Below are positions 36,243 through 45,969 of a stretch of DNA of 64,000 nucleotides, in pieces. Each line of letters starts with the position of its first letter. Positions within the stretch are counted from its first letter, which is position 1. Both the position numbers and the translations under genes were made by a program. Where the stretch lies: assembly GCA_964511645.1 (NCBI GenBank), contig CAZEGV010000001.1:1-64000 (forward strand), written 5' to 3'. Source of the stretch: CAZEGV01 sp964511645. Lineage in GTDB: Bacteria > Bacteroidota > Bacteroidia > Cytophagales > JAAEPT01. Below the pieces are notes generated by a model. That model worked only from the letters and a program-made list of their open reading frames with translations, was not told where the DNA came from and did not search any database.

Positions 36243-38060
36243 ATGAAAACATATTTACGAATATTATCCTATGCTAGACCTATTAAGGTGATTTTACCTG
36301 CGTACATTACGCTTGTCATCTTAGAGACTTTATTCAATGTAGCCTCTATTGCTTCCATTGCACCATTGCTTGAGATGTTATTTAAAGAAAATATAGCACC
36401 TACAACAGCTGTATCTTTCCCCGACTTTGAACTTTCTATGGGTTTCCTTAGTCAATTGGGAGAATATGTAAAATATTATATCTCACAATCTGGAACAAAA
36501 CAAGATATCCTAACTAAACTTTGTGTTCTTATTGTAATAATGGTCGTGTTACAAAATTTATTTAGTTACCTAGGTAATTTGATTCTTGCCTTTGTAAAGT
36601 CCCGTGTAATTATTCGCATCCGTAAGGAATTGTATGATAAACTTACAGCATTACATTTAGGTTATTATTCTGACCAAAGAAGAGGAGATATAATATCAAA
36701 ACTAACGACTGATGCACTAGAAGTAGAAGGTGTCTGTACCAATACTTTTAATACTGTCATCAAAAGTCCTATCAAGATAGTTATTTTCTATACTGCACTT
36801 TTCATGATTAATACCCCTCTTACACTATTTACTCTACTAGTATTACCCATTACAGGAATAGTTGTAGGCTTAATTACCCGTAAGTTGCGTGCAAGCACAA
36901 AATTAGGGCAACAATATTTAGGAGAGATATTATCTATTGGCGATGAAACAGTTGGCGGACTTAAAGTAATAAAAGCATTTAATGCTGTTAAATTTATTAG
37001 GCTAACTTTTGGGAAAATCAATCAAAAATATGGAAGAATTGTATTTAAAATAGACTCTCAACGAGAGCTTTCCTCTCCAGTATCTATGATATTGAGTTTT
37101 ATAACACTTGCTATTATTTTGTATAAAGGAGGCATGATGGTGCTTCACAAAGAGTCTGCACTATCAGCGGATATGTTTATTGCTTACCTGATTTTGTATG
37201 GGCAACTGGTTGACCCGATTAAATCCCTATCAAGAGTAGTTACTTATATACAACGAGGACTAAGCTCTGGACAAAGAATTTTTGATGTACTAGATACTCA
37301 AACAATTATTAAAAATAAATCCGATGCAATTACTCTACACGATTTTGAAGATAAAATAGAATTAAAAAATATTATATTTGCATACGAAGATAGGAACATA
37401 CTTAATGATATTAGTTTTTCTGTAAACAAAGGAGAGACAGTCGCCTTGGTTGGACCATCTGGAGGGGGAAAATCTACTTTAATAGACTTGATACCTCGAT
37501 TTCATGAAGCTCAAAGCGGAGAAATCAATTTAGACGGGAAGAATATTCAAGATTACACAATGGAATCTTTGCGTCATAAAATGGGAATTGTCACTCAAGA
37601 GGCTGTTTTGTTTAACGATACCGTCCATAACAATATCGCTTTTGGGATTAACGCCAGCAGAGGAGAGGTGGTAGAAGCCGCAAAAGTAGCCAATGCTCAT
37701 GAGTTTATCGTAAAACTAGAGGCTGGTTATGACACAAACATAGGTGATAGAGGAATGAAGTTATCTGGTGGGCAAAAACAACGATTAACTATCGCTAGAG
37801 CAATATTAAGAAACCCTCCCATCCTATTATTGGATGAGGCGACTTCTGCCCTAGACTCAGAATCTGAAAAACTAGTACAACACGCATTAGAAAACCTAAT
37901 GAAAAATCGTACCAGTATTATCATAGCTCACCGACTCAGTACTATCCAAAATGCCGATAAAATCATCGTCATAAAAGAGGGGAAAATAGAAGAGGAAGGC
38001 ACACATCAAGAATTATTATCAAATAAAGGAATTTACAGTAAACTACACGAAATCCAATAA
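36243..38060 (+). CDS. MsbA-like ABC transporter (fused permease-ATPase)
   Basis: 605 aa. An N-terminal six-helix permease domain (about 1-330) is followed by an ATPase with Walker A GPSGGGKST, signature LSGGQKQR and Walker B ILLLDEATSALDSES. The H-loop is in IIIAHRLST. The layout is that of lipid A flippases (MsbA) or drug exporters. The downstream alpha/beta hydrolase starts at the base where this gene ends (1-nt overlap), so they form an operon with the barrel gene (4-nt gap upstream). Confidence 0.9.
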   Translation: MKTYLRILSYARPIKVILPAYITLVILETLFNVASIASIAPLLEMLFKENIAPTTAVSFPDFELSMGFLSQLGEYVKYYISQSGTKQDILTKLCVLIVIMVVLQNLFSYLGNLILAFVKSRVIIRIRKELYDKLTALHLGYYSDQRRGDIISKLTTDALEVEGVCTNTFNTVIKSPIKIVIFYTALFMINTPLTLFTLLVLPITGIVVGLITRKLRASTKLGQQYLGEILSIGDETVGGLKVIKAFNAVKFIRLTFGKINQKYGRIVFKIDSQRELSSPVSMILSFITLAIILYKGGMMVLHKESALSADMFIAYLILYGQLVDPIKSLSRVVTYIQRGLSSGQRIFDVLDTQTIIKNKSDAITLHDFEDKIELKNIIFAYEDRNILNDISFSVNKGETVALVGPSGGGKSTLIDLIPRFHEAQSGEINLDGKNIQDYTMESLRHKMGIVTQEAVLFNDTVHNNIAFGINASRGEVVEAAKVANAHEFIVKLEAGYDTNIGDRGMKLSGGQKQRLTIARAILRNPPILLLDEATSALDSESEKLVQHALENLMKNRTSIIIAHRLSTIQNADKIIVIKEGKIEEEGTHQELLSNKGIYSKLHEIQ

Positions 38061-38839
38061 TGGAATTAATCTACACAGACAAAGGAAAAGGAAAGGTAAT
38101 CGTATTGTTACATGGTTTTTGCGAAAACAGAACACTTTGGAACAATCATCAAGAAGCACTTAGTAAGTATTACAGAGTCATTACAATAGACCTACCTGGC
38201 TTTGGCGACAGCCCCTCTTTTACGGGTGATATGAATATCGAAGCAATGACTAGCGAAGTGCATAATGTACTTAAAAGTATTGATGTAGAGCAATCAGTTA
38301 TGGTTGGGCACTCACTAGGTGGCTATATTGCTTTAGCCTACTCCGAAATGTACCCTAAACACACATTAGGTTTGTGTATGTTTCACTCTACTGCCTTTGC
38401 TGACAATGAAGAAAGAAAAAAAAATAGAGATAAATCTATAGAGTTTATACAAGAAAACGGAGTAGCTGTGTTTGCACAAAACTTTGTAGCACCCCTATTC
38501 AACCCTCTTACACGAGAAGATTATACCAAAGAAATAAAAAGCTTAATCAAAATAGCTAGTAGCACCAATGAACGTATTGCAATAGCAGTAATCAAAGCAA
38601 TGCGTAACCGTAGGATGCGTATTACTTTACTACGTAAATTAACAATTCCAGTTATGTATATTGTGGGGAAAAACGATACTGTCATTTCTACGGAAGCAAT
38701 TTTTCAGCAATGCCACTTGCCACAAGACTCACAAGTACATATCTATGAGCATACAGGACATATGGCAATGATTGAACGAAAAAAAGAAACAATTTTCGCT
38801 ATCAAACAATTTACTGAAAAGTGTGTTGAGAATATTTAA
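38060..38839 (+). CDS. alpha/beta hydrolase
   Basis: 259 aa. The nucleophile elbow is GHSLGGYIAL. The acid is probably Asp in VGKNDTVIS, and the catalytic His lies in EHTGHMAMIE. VIVLLHGFCENRTLW holds the oxyanion His-Gly. This set fits small esterases or C-C hydrolases, and the substrate cannot be deduced. It begins on the last base of the ABC gene. A terminator follows 22 nt after the stop. Confidence 0.85.
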   Translation: MELIYTDKGKGKVIVLLHGFCENRTLWNNHQEALSKYYRVITIDLPGFGDSPSFTGDMNIEAMTSEVHNVLKSIDVEQSVMVGHSLGGYIALAYSEMYPKHTLGLCMFHSTAFADNEERKKNRDKSIEFIQENGVAVFAQNFVAPLFNPLTREDYTKEIKSLIKIASSTNERIAIAVIKAMRNRRMRITLLRKLTIPVMYIVGKNDTVISTEAIFQQCHLPQDSQVHIYEHTGHMAMIERKKETIFAIKQFTEKCVENI

Positions 38840-38860
38840 TCAAGTTTAATTCCTTTCGTA

Positions 38861-38896
38861 AAACATCCTCTTAACGCCAGTTAAAAGGATGTTTTT
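38861..38896. terminator. intrinsic terminator
   Basis: AAACATCC-TC-TTAAC and GTTAA-AA-GGATGTTTTT form an interrupted stem around GCCA, followed by T residues. It ends the ABC-hydrolase operon; the T-tract merges into the LRR gene's promoter. Confidence 0.8.
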
Positions 38897-38924
38897 GAAT
38901 TTGGAGAAAATAAACATACCTTAG
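38894..38924 (+). promoter_or_regulatory. Bacteroidota-type promoter for the LRR gene
   Basis: TTTG at 38894-38897, a 19-nt spacer and TACCTTAG at 38917-38924 match the TTTG/TAnnTTTG pattern with one mismatch; the start codon is 26 nt on. Confidence 0.55.
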
Positions 38925-38950
38925 TAATCTACAACTAAACACCAAATAAG

Positions 38951-41188
38951 ATGAAACAATTATTGATCTCGCTATTTGTATTAACAACATTAGTTAGTAA
39001 TGCTCAAAATATAAACATACCTGACCCTAATTTTAAGGCGTATTTGGTGGGTAATTCACTTATCAACACCGATAACGATACAGAAATACAAGTAAACGAA
39101 GCATCTTCCTTTACTGGGACAATTAATTGCTCTGGAAAAAACATTATAGACTTAACAGGAATCGAACAATTTATTAATTTAACAGAATTATTTTGTTATA
39201 ACAATCAACTTACTGTATTAAATACTAGTTTTAATACATCACTCACAGGTTTATATTGTAGAGATAATCAAATAATTAATCTAAACCTTACAAACAATCT
39301 TTCTCTAAAAACTTTACGTTGCGAGAAAAATAAATTAACCAGTTTAAATATATCAGGACTTAGTATGCTAACTGATTTAGACTGTTTTGAGAATCAACTC
39401 ACTAGCTTAGATCTCTCTACAAGTATTGCCTTAGATGATTTGGACTGTAGGAATAATAAAATCACAAACTTAGCCCTCACCAACAACACAGCTTTACGCC
39501 TGTTAGATTGTAGAAATAACCAACTCACATACCTAAACACCTCTACAAACACTTTATTAACACAATTATGGTGTGGAAATAATCAGCTATCCAGTTTAAA
39601 TACTTCTACAAATACTAATTTAGAGGAATTATGGTGTAATGCTAACCTGATTACAGGTTTAGATGTTACAAGTAATATTTTACTAACTCAATTATATTTT
39701 TTCAATAATCAAGTTTCAAATATTGATATCACTAATAATACGGCACTAAAAATATTACTTTGTGAAAATAATTTACTGACAAGTTTAGATGTTTCTACCA
39801 ATACATCATTAACCCAATTAAGGTGTCATCATAACCAAATCACAGCATTGGATGTTTCTACTAATACTAGTTTAATAGAGTTAACCTGTAACAACAACCA
39901 ACTGACTAAGTTGGATATGAAAAATGGGAATAACTCAAGTATGACAGCGTTATGGAACTTTAATGCTAAAATCAACCCCAACCTTACTTGCATCAATGTA
40001 GACGATGCTACATGGAGTAACGCAAACTTAAGCCATGGTATTGATGCAACAGCAAGTTTTAGCTCTAGTTGTTATACACAAACCGTATATATACCTGATA
40101 CTAACTTTAAGGCATATCTACTAGGGCATAACGGTATAAACATCAATCATGATAGTGAAATCCAAGTAAGTGAAGCAACTTCTTTTACAGGTATATTTTA
40201 TTGTGATTACAAAACAATTTCAGACCTAACAGGTATTGAAGCATTTACGTTATTAACGAAACTGCATTGTAAAGCTAATCAAATAAACAGTTTAGACTTA
40301 TCTAAAAATACAGCTTTAACATACCTTGATTGTCAATTTAATCAATTATCGAGTTTAGACCTATCTAACAACACAAACTTAACAGGTGAATTAAATTGTC
40401 AAAACAACCAGATCACTAGCTTGAACATAGCCAACAATACAGCTTTAACACGAATCAAGTGTGGTGGTAATAAATTAACAAATTTAGATGTTTCTATGAA
40501 TATTAATTTGATCTCTTTAGATTGTTCTAATAATCAAATAACCGAGTTAGATTTGTCTGATAACATTGAATTAAAAAGTTTAAACTGTCAAAGAAATATT
40601 TTAACAAGTTTAGATTTATCTTTTAATACTAATTTCACTTTTTTAAAGTGTTTTGAAAATCAATTAACAAGCTTAAACTTATCAAGTAATATAGGGTTAA
40701 GAAACTTATATTGCAATAAGAATAACTTAACAAGTTTAATTTTAGCTTCGAACCCAAATTTAGTAATTTTAGATTGTAGTGAAAACCAATTGATAAATTT
40801 AAACATCAAAAATGGAGGAAATTCCAATATGTCAGTTTATTGGACATTTAATGCTATAGACAACCCAAACCTCACTTGTATAAAAGTTGATGATGCTAAC
40901 TATAGTACTACAACTTGGACAAAAATTGATGCTACAGCTAGTTTTAGCGAAAACTGCATAACAAGTATAAACAAAGAATTCACCAAACCGATTTTAAACT
41001 TATACCCCAACCCTGTTTCTGAGACCTTATACTTTGACAAAACTTTATCAAACATCTTTATTTACTCAGCACAAGGTAAACTAATGGGAGAATATACTCA
41101 ACTAGAGTCTTTGGATGTTTCTACCTACCCTACTGGAATGTACCTTATCAAATCTGACAACGTGAACAGTCAGTTTGTGGTAAAGTAA
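38951..41188 (+). CDS. T9SS-exported leucine-rich-repeat protein with duplicated LRR module
   Basis: 745 aa. Signal peptide MKQLLISLFVLTTLVSNAQ. Two homologous modules follow (about 20-378 and 379-655). Each begins with a cap (IPDPNFKAYLVGN, and IPDTNFKAYLLGH), then 21-residue repeats with CxNNQLTSLDLSxNT, and ends with NPNLTCI-VDDA. A T9SS type A sorting domain occupies the last 75 residues (LNLYPNPVSETLYFD and GMYLIKSD). The protein is likely exported and anchored at the cell surface, perhaps for adhesion or glycan/protein binding. A paralogue with one module lies at 61470. A strong terminator follows. Confidence 0.88.
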   Translation: MKQLLISLFVLTTLVSNAQNINIPDPNFKAYLVGNSLINTDNDTEIQVNEASSFTGTINCSGKNIIDLTGIEQFINLTELFCYNNQLTVLNTSFNTSLTGLYCRDNQIINLNLTNNLSLKTLRCEKNKLTSLNISGLSMLTDLDCFENQLTSLDLSTSIALDDLDCRNNKITNLALTNNTALRLLDCRNNQLTYLNTSTNTLLTQLWCGNNQLSSLNTSTNTNLEELWCNANLITGLDVTSNILLTQLYFFNNQVSNIDITNNTALKILLCENNLLTSLDVSTNTSLTQLRCHHNQITALDVSTNTSLIELTCNNNQLTKLDMKNGNNSSMTALWNFNAKINPNLTCINVDDATWSNANLSHGIDATASFSSSCYTQTVYIPDTNFKAYLLGHNGININHDSEIQVSEATSFTGIFYCDYKTISDLTGIEAFTLLTKLHCKANQINSLDLSKNTALTYLDCQFNQLSSLDLSNNTNLTGELNCQNNQITSLNIANNTALTRIKCGGNKLTNLDVSMNINLISLDCSNNQITELDLSDNIELKSLNCQRNILTSLDLSFNTNFTFLKCFENQLTSLNLSSNIGLRNLYCNKNNLTSLILASNPNLVILDCSENQLINLNIKNGGNSNMSVYWTFNAIDNPNLTCIKVDDANYSTTTWTKIDATASFSENCITSINKEFTKPILNLYPNPVSETLYFDKTLSNIFIYSAQGKLMGEYTQLESLDVSTYPTGMYLIKSDNVNSQFVVK

Positions 41189-41203
41189 CTATTATTACTA
41201 CAC

Positions 41204-41233
41204 AAGCCTACAATCTAGTTGTAGGCTTTTTTT
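41204..41233. terminator. intrinsic terminator
   Basis: AAGCCTACAA and TTGTAGGCTT form a 10-bp stem around TCTAG, with a T-run. It ends the LRR gene. Confidence 0.85.
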
Positions 41234-41268
41234 ATATCCTTTCTTTTTTCACCTTCTAGTAATGACTA

Positions 41269-41280
41269 ATACCATTTTAA
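41269..41280. mobile_element. short match to the MITE-like repeat end
   Basis: ATACCATTTTAA equals the first 12 bases of the unit at 171. No further similarity follows, so this is a fragment at best. The rest of 41234-41333 holds nothing I can support. Confidence 0.25.
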
Positions 41281-41333
41281 CGCTATTAGCTATTCTCTTT
41301 TTCTTAAAATTTAGTATCTTGTCACAAAGTGAT

Positions 41334-41457
41334 GGCTTAGGGGATAGAGCGGTTTGTCTGAAATCCTTTTCGATTTTTCATCGGAAAGATTGAGTAGCGA
41401 AAGCCCGACCCGAAAGTGTAATGAAGCGATAGCGAAATAAAACAAAAGGGAAGCCCC
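41334..41457 (+). repeat. structured interspersed element, copy E (upstream of Nif3-like gene)
   Basis: Begins GGCTTAGGGGAT and ends GGGAAGCCCC (GGCTT/AAGCC). It shares AGAGCGGTTTGT with copies F and G and has GAGTAGCGAAAGCCCGACC intact. The first stem is ATCCTTTTCGAT with ATCGGAAAGAT. A hairpin TCAC-aaa-GTGA precedes its left end. It stops 27 nt before the start codon. Confidence 0.7.
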
Positions 41458-41484
41458 AATTATTTTGATACAAAAAGATTATCA

Positions 41485-42585
41485 ATGACAAAAATAAAAA
41501 ACATTATACAGACACTTACGGAGTGGGCACCTCCTGCCTATCAGGCTAGTTATGACAATGCTCAATTACTGACAGGGGACAAGGATACAGATGTAAGTTC
41601 GGTATTGGTAACGCTAGATTGTACTGAGGAGATTGTGGATGAGGCGATACAAAAAAATGCTAATTTAATTGTTGCTCACCACCCTATTATATTTGGTGGA
41701 CTGAAAAGCCTTACGGGAAAAACCTATATTGAACGCACTATAATTAAGGCGATTAAAAATGATATTGCAATTTATGCGATTCACACTAACCTTGATAGCG
41801 TGAGTACTGGTGTAAATAAAATGATTTGCGATAAACTGGGATTAAATCAAGTCAAAATACTTGATCTACAAGCCAATACGCTAAAAAAATTAACAACTTA
41901 TTGCCCTGAATCTCATACAAAAACATTGATAAAATCATTAAACAATGCAGGTGCTGGAAATATTGGAAATTATGAAAATTGTGCGTTTCAGAGTAGCGGA
42001 ACAGGGCAGTTTAAACCTAATAAAAATGCTCAGCCTTTTGTAGGAAAAATAAATAAACTTGAGTATGTGACCGAGAATAAAATCGAAGTCCTCTACCCTA
42101 GTCATTTGGAAGGTTCTATTCTGAAAGTATTGAAGAAAAATCACCCTTATGAGGAAGTGGCTTATTACGCTACTCCGCTAAGTAACCTGAATCAAGAGGT
42201 GGGTTCTGGTATGGTGGGTGAGTTGGATGAAGTGATGAATGAGTCTAATTTTTTGAAAATGCTCAAAAAAGAATTTAACTTAGAAGTCATTCAACACACT
42301 CAATTATTAGGGAAACAAATCAAAAGAGTGGCAGTTTGTGGTGGTGCTGGTTCCTTTTTGCTTCAAAAAGCAATTGGTACTGGTGCAGATATTTTTATTA
42401 CGGCAGATTTTAAGTATCATGAGTTTTTTGATGCCGAAAAAAAGTTAATTATAGCTGATATTGGACATTATGAAAGTGAAGTTTTTACAAAAGACTTAAT
42501 TTGCAAGTATATAAGTAAAAAATTCACTAATATTGCAGTTGATTTATCAGAAATTAGTACTAACCCTATATATTACTACACTTAG
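41485..42585 (+). CDS. Nif3-like dinuclear metal center protein
   Basis: 366 aa, longer than the 250-residue form because it has the middle YqfO-type insert (about 125-235). IVAHHPIIFGGLKSLTG and YAIHTNLDSV hold the metal-binding His residues; the second part has VCGGAGSFLLQKAIGTGADIFITADFKYHEFFDAE. Function is unknown; a GTP cyclohydrolase or metal-storage role was proposed for relatives. Its stop abuts the next gene's start, and it is probably co-transcribed with the zinc ribbon gene, a usual Bacteroidota pair. Confidence 0.9.
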   Translation: MTKIKNIIQTLTEWAPPAYQASYDNAQLLTGDKDTDVSSVLVTLDCTEEIVDEAIQKNANLIVAHHPIIFGGLKSLTGKTYIERTIIKAIKNDIAIYAIHTNLDSVSTGVNKMICDKLGLNQVKILDLQANTLKKLTTYCPESHTKTLIKSLNNAGAGNIGNYENCAFQSSGTGQFKPNKNAQPFVGKINKLEYVTENKIEVLYPSHLEGSILKVLKKNHPYEEVAYYATPLSNLNQEVGSGMVGELDEVMNESNFLKMLKKEFNLEVIQHTQLLGKQIKRVAVCGGAGSFLLQKAIGTGADIFITADFKYHEFFDAEKKLIIADIGHYESEVFTKDLICKYISKKFTNIAVDLSEISTNPIYYYT

Positions 42586-43362
42586 ATGAAAGTAGACAAA
42601 TACCTTAAAATACTCGTAAAACTTCAAACAATTGATTCAAAAATAGATGAAATTGAAAAAGTGCGTGGTGATCTTCCTGAAGAAGTTCAAGATTTAGAAG
42701 ATGAATTGGCAGGCTTAGAAACTCGAATTACAAAATTTGAGACTGAACACGAAGGTTTAGAAAATGAAATTACTGAACGTAAAGAGGCTATTAAAACGGC
42801 TAACGATCTTGTTGCTAAATATACAGAGCAACAAAACACTGTTCGTAATAATCGTGAGTATGATGCTATCACAAAAGAAATTGAGCTTCAGGAGTTAGAA
42901 GCACAAGTTTGTGAGAAAAAAATCAAAGAAGCTGGTTATGGACTAGAGAAAAAGAAAGAAGAGATTGAAAAGGTGAAAGAAGGTCTTGAATCTCGTACAG
43001 CAGACCTAGCTACTAAAAAAGTAGAGCTAGAAACAATCATTGCAGAAAGTAAGGAAGAGGAAGATAAACTACTAGTAGATAGAGAAAAAATTACTGGGAA
43101 AATTGAAGACCGATTATTGCTTTCTTACGATAAATTACGTGGAAAAGTACGTAATAGACTTGCCGTAGTATCTGTTAAACGTAATGCTTGTGGAGGATGT
43201 TTTAACACTGTGCCACCTCAACGCCAATCAGATGTAAAGGATAAGAAGAAGATTATGGTGTGTGAACATTGTGGTAGGATTCTTGCTGATGTAGAGGTTG
43301 TGAAAGAGGTTGTAAAACCAAAAAAGAAAAGAACTGTTCGTGCTAAAAAAGCTACATCATAA
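42586..43362 (+). CDS. coiled-coil protein with C-terminal C4 zinc ribbon
   Basis: 258 aa. Residues about 15-180 are a long coiled coil with many Glu/Lys (VEDELAGLETRITKFETEHE-like heptads). The last 60 residues have NACGGCFNTVP and MVCEHCGRIL, two CxxC pairs of the C4-type zinc ribbon. It probably binds nucleic acid or assists RNA turnover (inference). It directly follows the Nif3-like gene with no gap. The C-terminal tail is Lys-rich. A hairpin terminator follows, which carries the start codon of the next gene. Confidence 0.88.
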   Translation: MKVDKYLKILVKLQTIDSKIDEIEKVRGDLPEEVQDLEDELAGLETRITKFETEHEGLENEITERKEAIKTANDLVAKYTEQQNTVRNNREYDAITKEIELQELEAQVCEKKIKEAGYGLEKKKEEIEKVKEGLESRTADLATKKVELETIIAESKEEEDKLLVDREKITGKIEDRLLLSYDKLRGKVRNRLAVVSVKRNACGGCFNTVPPQRQSDVKDKKKIMVCEHCGRILADVEVVKEVVKPKKKRTVRAKKATS

Positions 43363-43386
43363 CATTACTTTTATAAAACATTCAAC

Positions 43387-43419
43387 AAAAAGGATGGTTT
43401 TTATAAGCCATCCTTTTTT
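43387..43419. terminator. intrinsic terminator containing the next gene's start codon
   Basis: AAAAAGGATGG and CCATCCTTTTTT form an 11-bp stem with a T-run after the zinc ribbon gene. The ATG (43394-43396) of the TPR gene lies inside its left arm, and the right arm encodes residues 6-8 (His-Pro-Phe) of the signal peptide. Confidence 0.7.
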
Positions 43420-44848
43420 GTTTGTTCTACTATTTTTTAATTCGGTATATAGCTTTGCTCATTTTGACTTTAGCCCTGCTCACCAGAAGGCTTATCAGCA
43501 ATTATTGTACATGCAAGTACCACTTGTAGAGAAAAACATTAATACACTAGACAAAAAAAATGGATGCACTATAAGTATTAAAAACACTTTAGTCATACTA
43601 AAGTTACTCGCCAACGACTCCCCTCAATTGTATGATTCACTCAAAGCATTAGAATCTACTTACCAAAAAGAATTAAAAAAACAAGCTGAAAAATCACCTT
43701 ATTACCATTATTACGAAGCAGAAATGAAGCTATATTGGGCCTTCGTACACCTCAACTATGGAAACGAAGTAGCGGCATTCATTAAATTAAAATCTGTAAA
43801 GAGTATCATAGAGGCTAACACAAAAAACTACCCCGACTTCTTACCCAACAAAAAGGTAGATGCCATTATACAACTGATACTCGGCAGTATACCTGGAGAA
43901 TACAAATGGATTACAGATAACTTAGGACTCAAAGGAAGTCACTACAAAGGAATTTCTCTACTTAATGAAATTATCGACAGTAACCATTGCCTCAAAGATG
44001 AAGCTTTACTCTTAAAGTCTATGTCTTATATATTCTTGCAACAAGATTATTACTTAGGGCTCTCTATTGTTAATAAGTTACAGCAAAAACATCCTAAATC
44101 TTTACTTTATAACTTTATACTAGTCAATACGCTCCTGTTTAAGCATGACAATGAAAAAGCACTTGAAATCATCAAGAAAAAGCCTAAAGGAAATGAATAT
44201 GTAAATATACCTCAATACACTTACTTTACCGCTGAATGTTTTTTACAGAAACTAGAGTTACAAACTGCAGAACAATATTATCAACAATTCTTGAAAAAAT
44301 ATACTGGGAAAAATCACAGAAAAAGTAGCTATTTCAAACTCTATCTTATAGAAACGATGAGAGGAAACCGAAGCAAAGCCGATTATTACATCAATCAAAT
44401 TGATACAAAACATAAATCCAACACTTACCCTGATAAGTACGCAGTAGCTTTCGCTAAAAATCCAGAAAATTTTCATCCAAAACTTATCAAAGTAAGACTT
44501 TTGCAAGATGGCGGATATTACAGCAGGGCTCTCAAAATTCTTCTTGACACTAAAACTAGTATCCGCAGAGATATTCTAGAAAAAGAATACCGATTGGCAA
44601 GAGTTTATCACTTTACAGGAAAAACAGTACTCGCCAAAGAGCATTATAAAACCTGCATCAACAAAAGCCGTTATGATGATGGTTGGTATTACGCTCCCAA
44701 CTCTTGCTTACAGCTAGGTTATATATATGAATACTACAATAAAGACTTAGCCAAATCTTATTACCAAAAGGCATTAAAATACAGTCAACACCCATATAAA
44801 AATGGTATAGATGATCGTGCTAAAAAAGGAATTAATCGATTAAAATAA
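43394..44848 (+). CDS. secreted TPR protein of unknown function
   Basis: 484 aa from the Met in MVFISHPFLFVLLFFNSVYSFA, the only start that gives a signal peptide; the frame also opens 54 nt earlier but with a basic stretch first. The mature part is helical with several tetratricopeptide-like units (EYRLARVYHFTGKTVLAKEHYKTCI, NSCLQLGYIYEYYNKDLAKSYYQKAL). It is probably periplasmic. I cannot name a partner. Its start sits inside a terminator-like hairpin and its last base overlaps the PabB-like gene start (TAATG). Confidence 0.75.
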   Translation: MVFISHPFLFVLLFFNSVYSFAHFDFSPAHQKAYQQLLYMQVPLVEKNINTLDKKNGCTISIKNTLVILKLLANDSPQLYDSLKALESTYQKELKKQAEKSPYYHYYEAEMKLYWAFVHLNYGNEVAAFIKLKSVKSIIEANTKNYPDFLPNKKVDAIIQLILGSIPGEYKWITDNLGLKGSHYKGISLLNEIIDSNHCLKDEALLLKSMSYIFLQQDYYLGLSIVNKLQQKHPKSLLYNFILVNTLLFKHDNEKALEIIKKKPKGNEYVNIPQYTYFTAECFLQKLELQTAEQYYQQFLKKYTGKNHRKSSYFKLYLIETMRGNRSKADYYINQIDTKHKSNTYPDKYAVAFAKNPENFHPKLIKVRLLQDGGYYSRALKILLDTKTSIRRDILEKEYRLARVYHFTGKTVLAKEHYKTCINKSRYDDGWYYAPNSCLQLGYIYEYYNKDLAKSYYQKALKYSQHPYKNGIDDRAKKGINRLK

Positions 44849-45969
44849 TGTCATTGATAAGTAAAATAAAAGACTACAATTACGCCGCTATTTTCACCAA
44901 TACAAAATATCGATATGGATTCAAGAACCTTATTTCTCTAGGAAATGAAGCTTTAGAAGACTTTCCTAACCTATCACCTGATGAGCTCACTGCTGGTTTT
45001 ATTAATTATGAATATAAAAATCAAGTAGAGAAATCAAAATCTGCAAATCCTGCAAGTATCTCATTTCCCGATTGGTTTTTCTTTAAACCTATAGAATATC
45101 AAGAATTTGACTACCTAAATGAAACAAGTGACGTTAAAAGTTCTTTTCCTGCAATCAGTTTCCAATGTAATTTCACAAAAGAAGAGTATATCCAATCTAT
45201 AGAGAAAATAAAAGAACACATTGTAAATGGGGACATTTACGAAATGAATTTCTGTATTGAGTTTACTGCAAAACAAAAAATTGACCCCGTAGCTCTTTAC
45301 CTAAAATCTATAAAAGAAGACCCAAAGCCATTTTCTTCATTTTTTAAATACAAAAGTAAATATATGATTGGTGCTTCTCCAGAGCGGTATATACTCAACG
45401 AAGATGGTAGACTACACTCCCACCCAATAAAAGGGACTGCTCCTAGAGGTAAAACACCTGAAGAAGATAATCGCTTAAAAAAAGAGCTTTACCACTCAGA
45501 AAAAGAACGTGCTGAAAACTTAATGATTGTAGACCTTGTCCGCAATGACTTGAGTAAGATTGGCATAAAAGGTTCTACTAGAGTAGATGAGCTTTTTGGT
45601 CTATACACCTTCCCTACTGTACACCAAATGATTTCTAGTATTAGTTGCAAAAGTGACTGTAGTTTTAAACAAATCATAGATGGCACCTTTCCTATGGGGA
45701 GCATGACAGGAGCTCCAAAAGTAATGTCTACAAATCTAATAGAACAATATGAACGTTCAGCTAGAGGCTTGTATAGTGGCACAGTGGGCTACTTACTACC
45801 CAGTGGTGATTTTGATTTTAATGTTGTCATTCGTAGTCTTATTTATGATGCTGATACTTGTCAATTATCCTTACATGTGGGAGGTGCCATTACTTACTCA
45901 TCCAACCCTGAGCAAGAATATGAAGAATGCCTACTAAAGGCTCAATCATTCTTTGACATGCTTCAATAA
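44848..45969 (+). CDS. pabB: aminodeoxychorismate synthase component I-like protein
   Basis: 373 aa, chorismate-binding domain only. NGDIYEMNFCIEF, then IGASPERYI, HPIKGTAPRG, VDLVRNDLSKIG, GSMTGAPKVMSTNLIEQYE and ARGLYSGTVGYL are the conserved blocks of the PabB/TrpE family. The short length without a long N-terminal part fits PabB rather than TrpE. It uses chorismate and glutamine-derived ammonia for 4-aminobenzoate and folate. No pabA neighbour is present. It overlaps the TPR gene by 1 nt and abuts the ComF gene. Confidence 0.87.
   Translation: MSLISKIKDYNYAAIFTNTKYRYGFKNLISLGNEALEDFPNLSPDELTAGFINYEYKNQVEKSKSANPASISFPDWFFFKPIEYQEFDYLNETSDVKSSFPAISFQCNFTKEEYIQSIEKIKEHIVNGDIYEMNFCIEFTAKQKIDPVALYLKSIKEDPKPFSSFFKYKSKYMIGASPERYILNEDGRLHSHPIKGTAPRGKTPEEDNRLKKELYHSEKERAENLMIVDLVRNDLSKIGIKGSTRVDELFGLYTFPTVHQMISSISCKSDCSFKQIIDGTFPMGSMTGAPKVMSTNLIEQYERSARGLYSGTVGYLLPSGDFDFNVVIRSLIYDADTCQLSLHVGGAITYSSNPEQEYEECLLKAQSFFDMLQ

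Noticed and set aside
39100..41000. repeat array or CRISPR-like locus
   Set aside because: The periodicity is 63 nt of protein-coding LRR sequence with degenerate codons, and there are no identical repeats with unique spacers.
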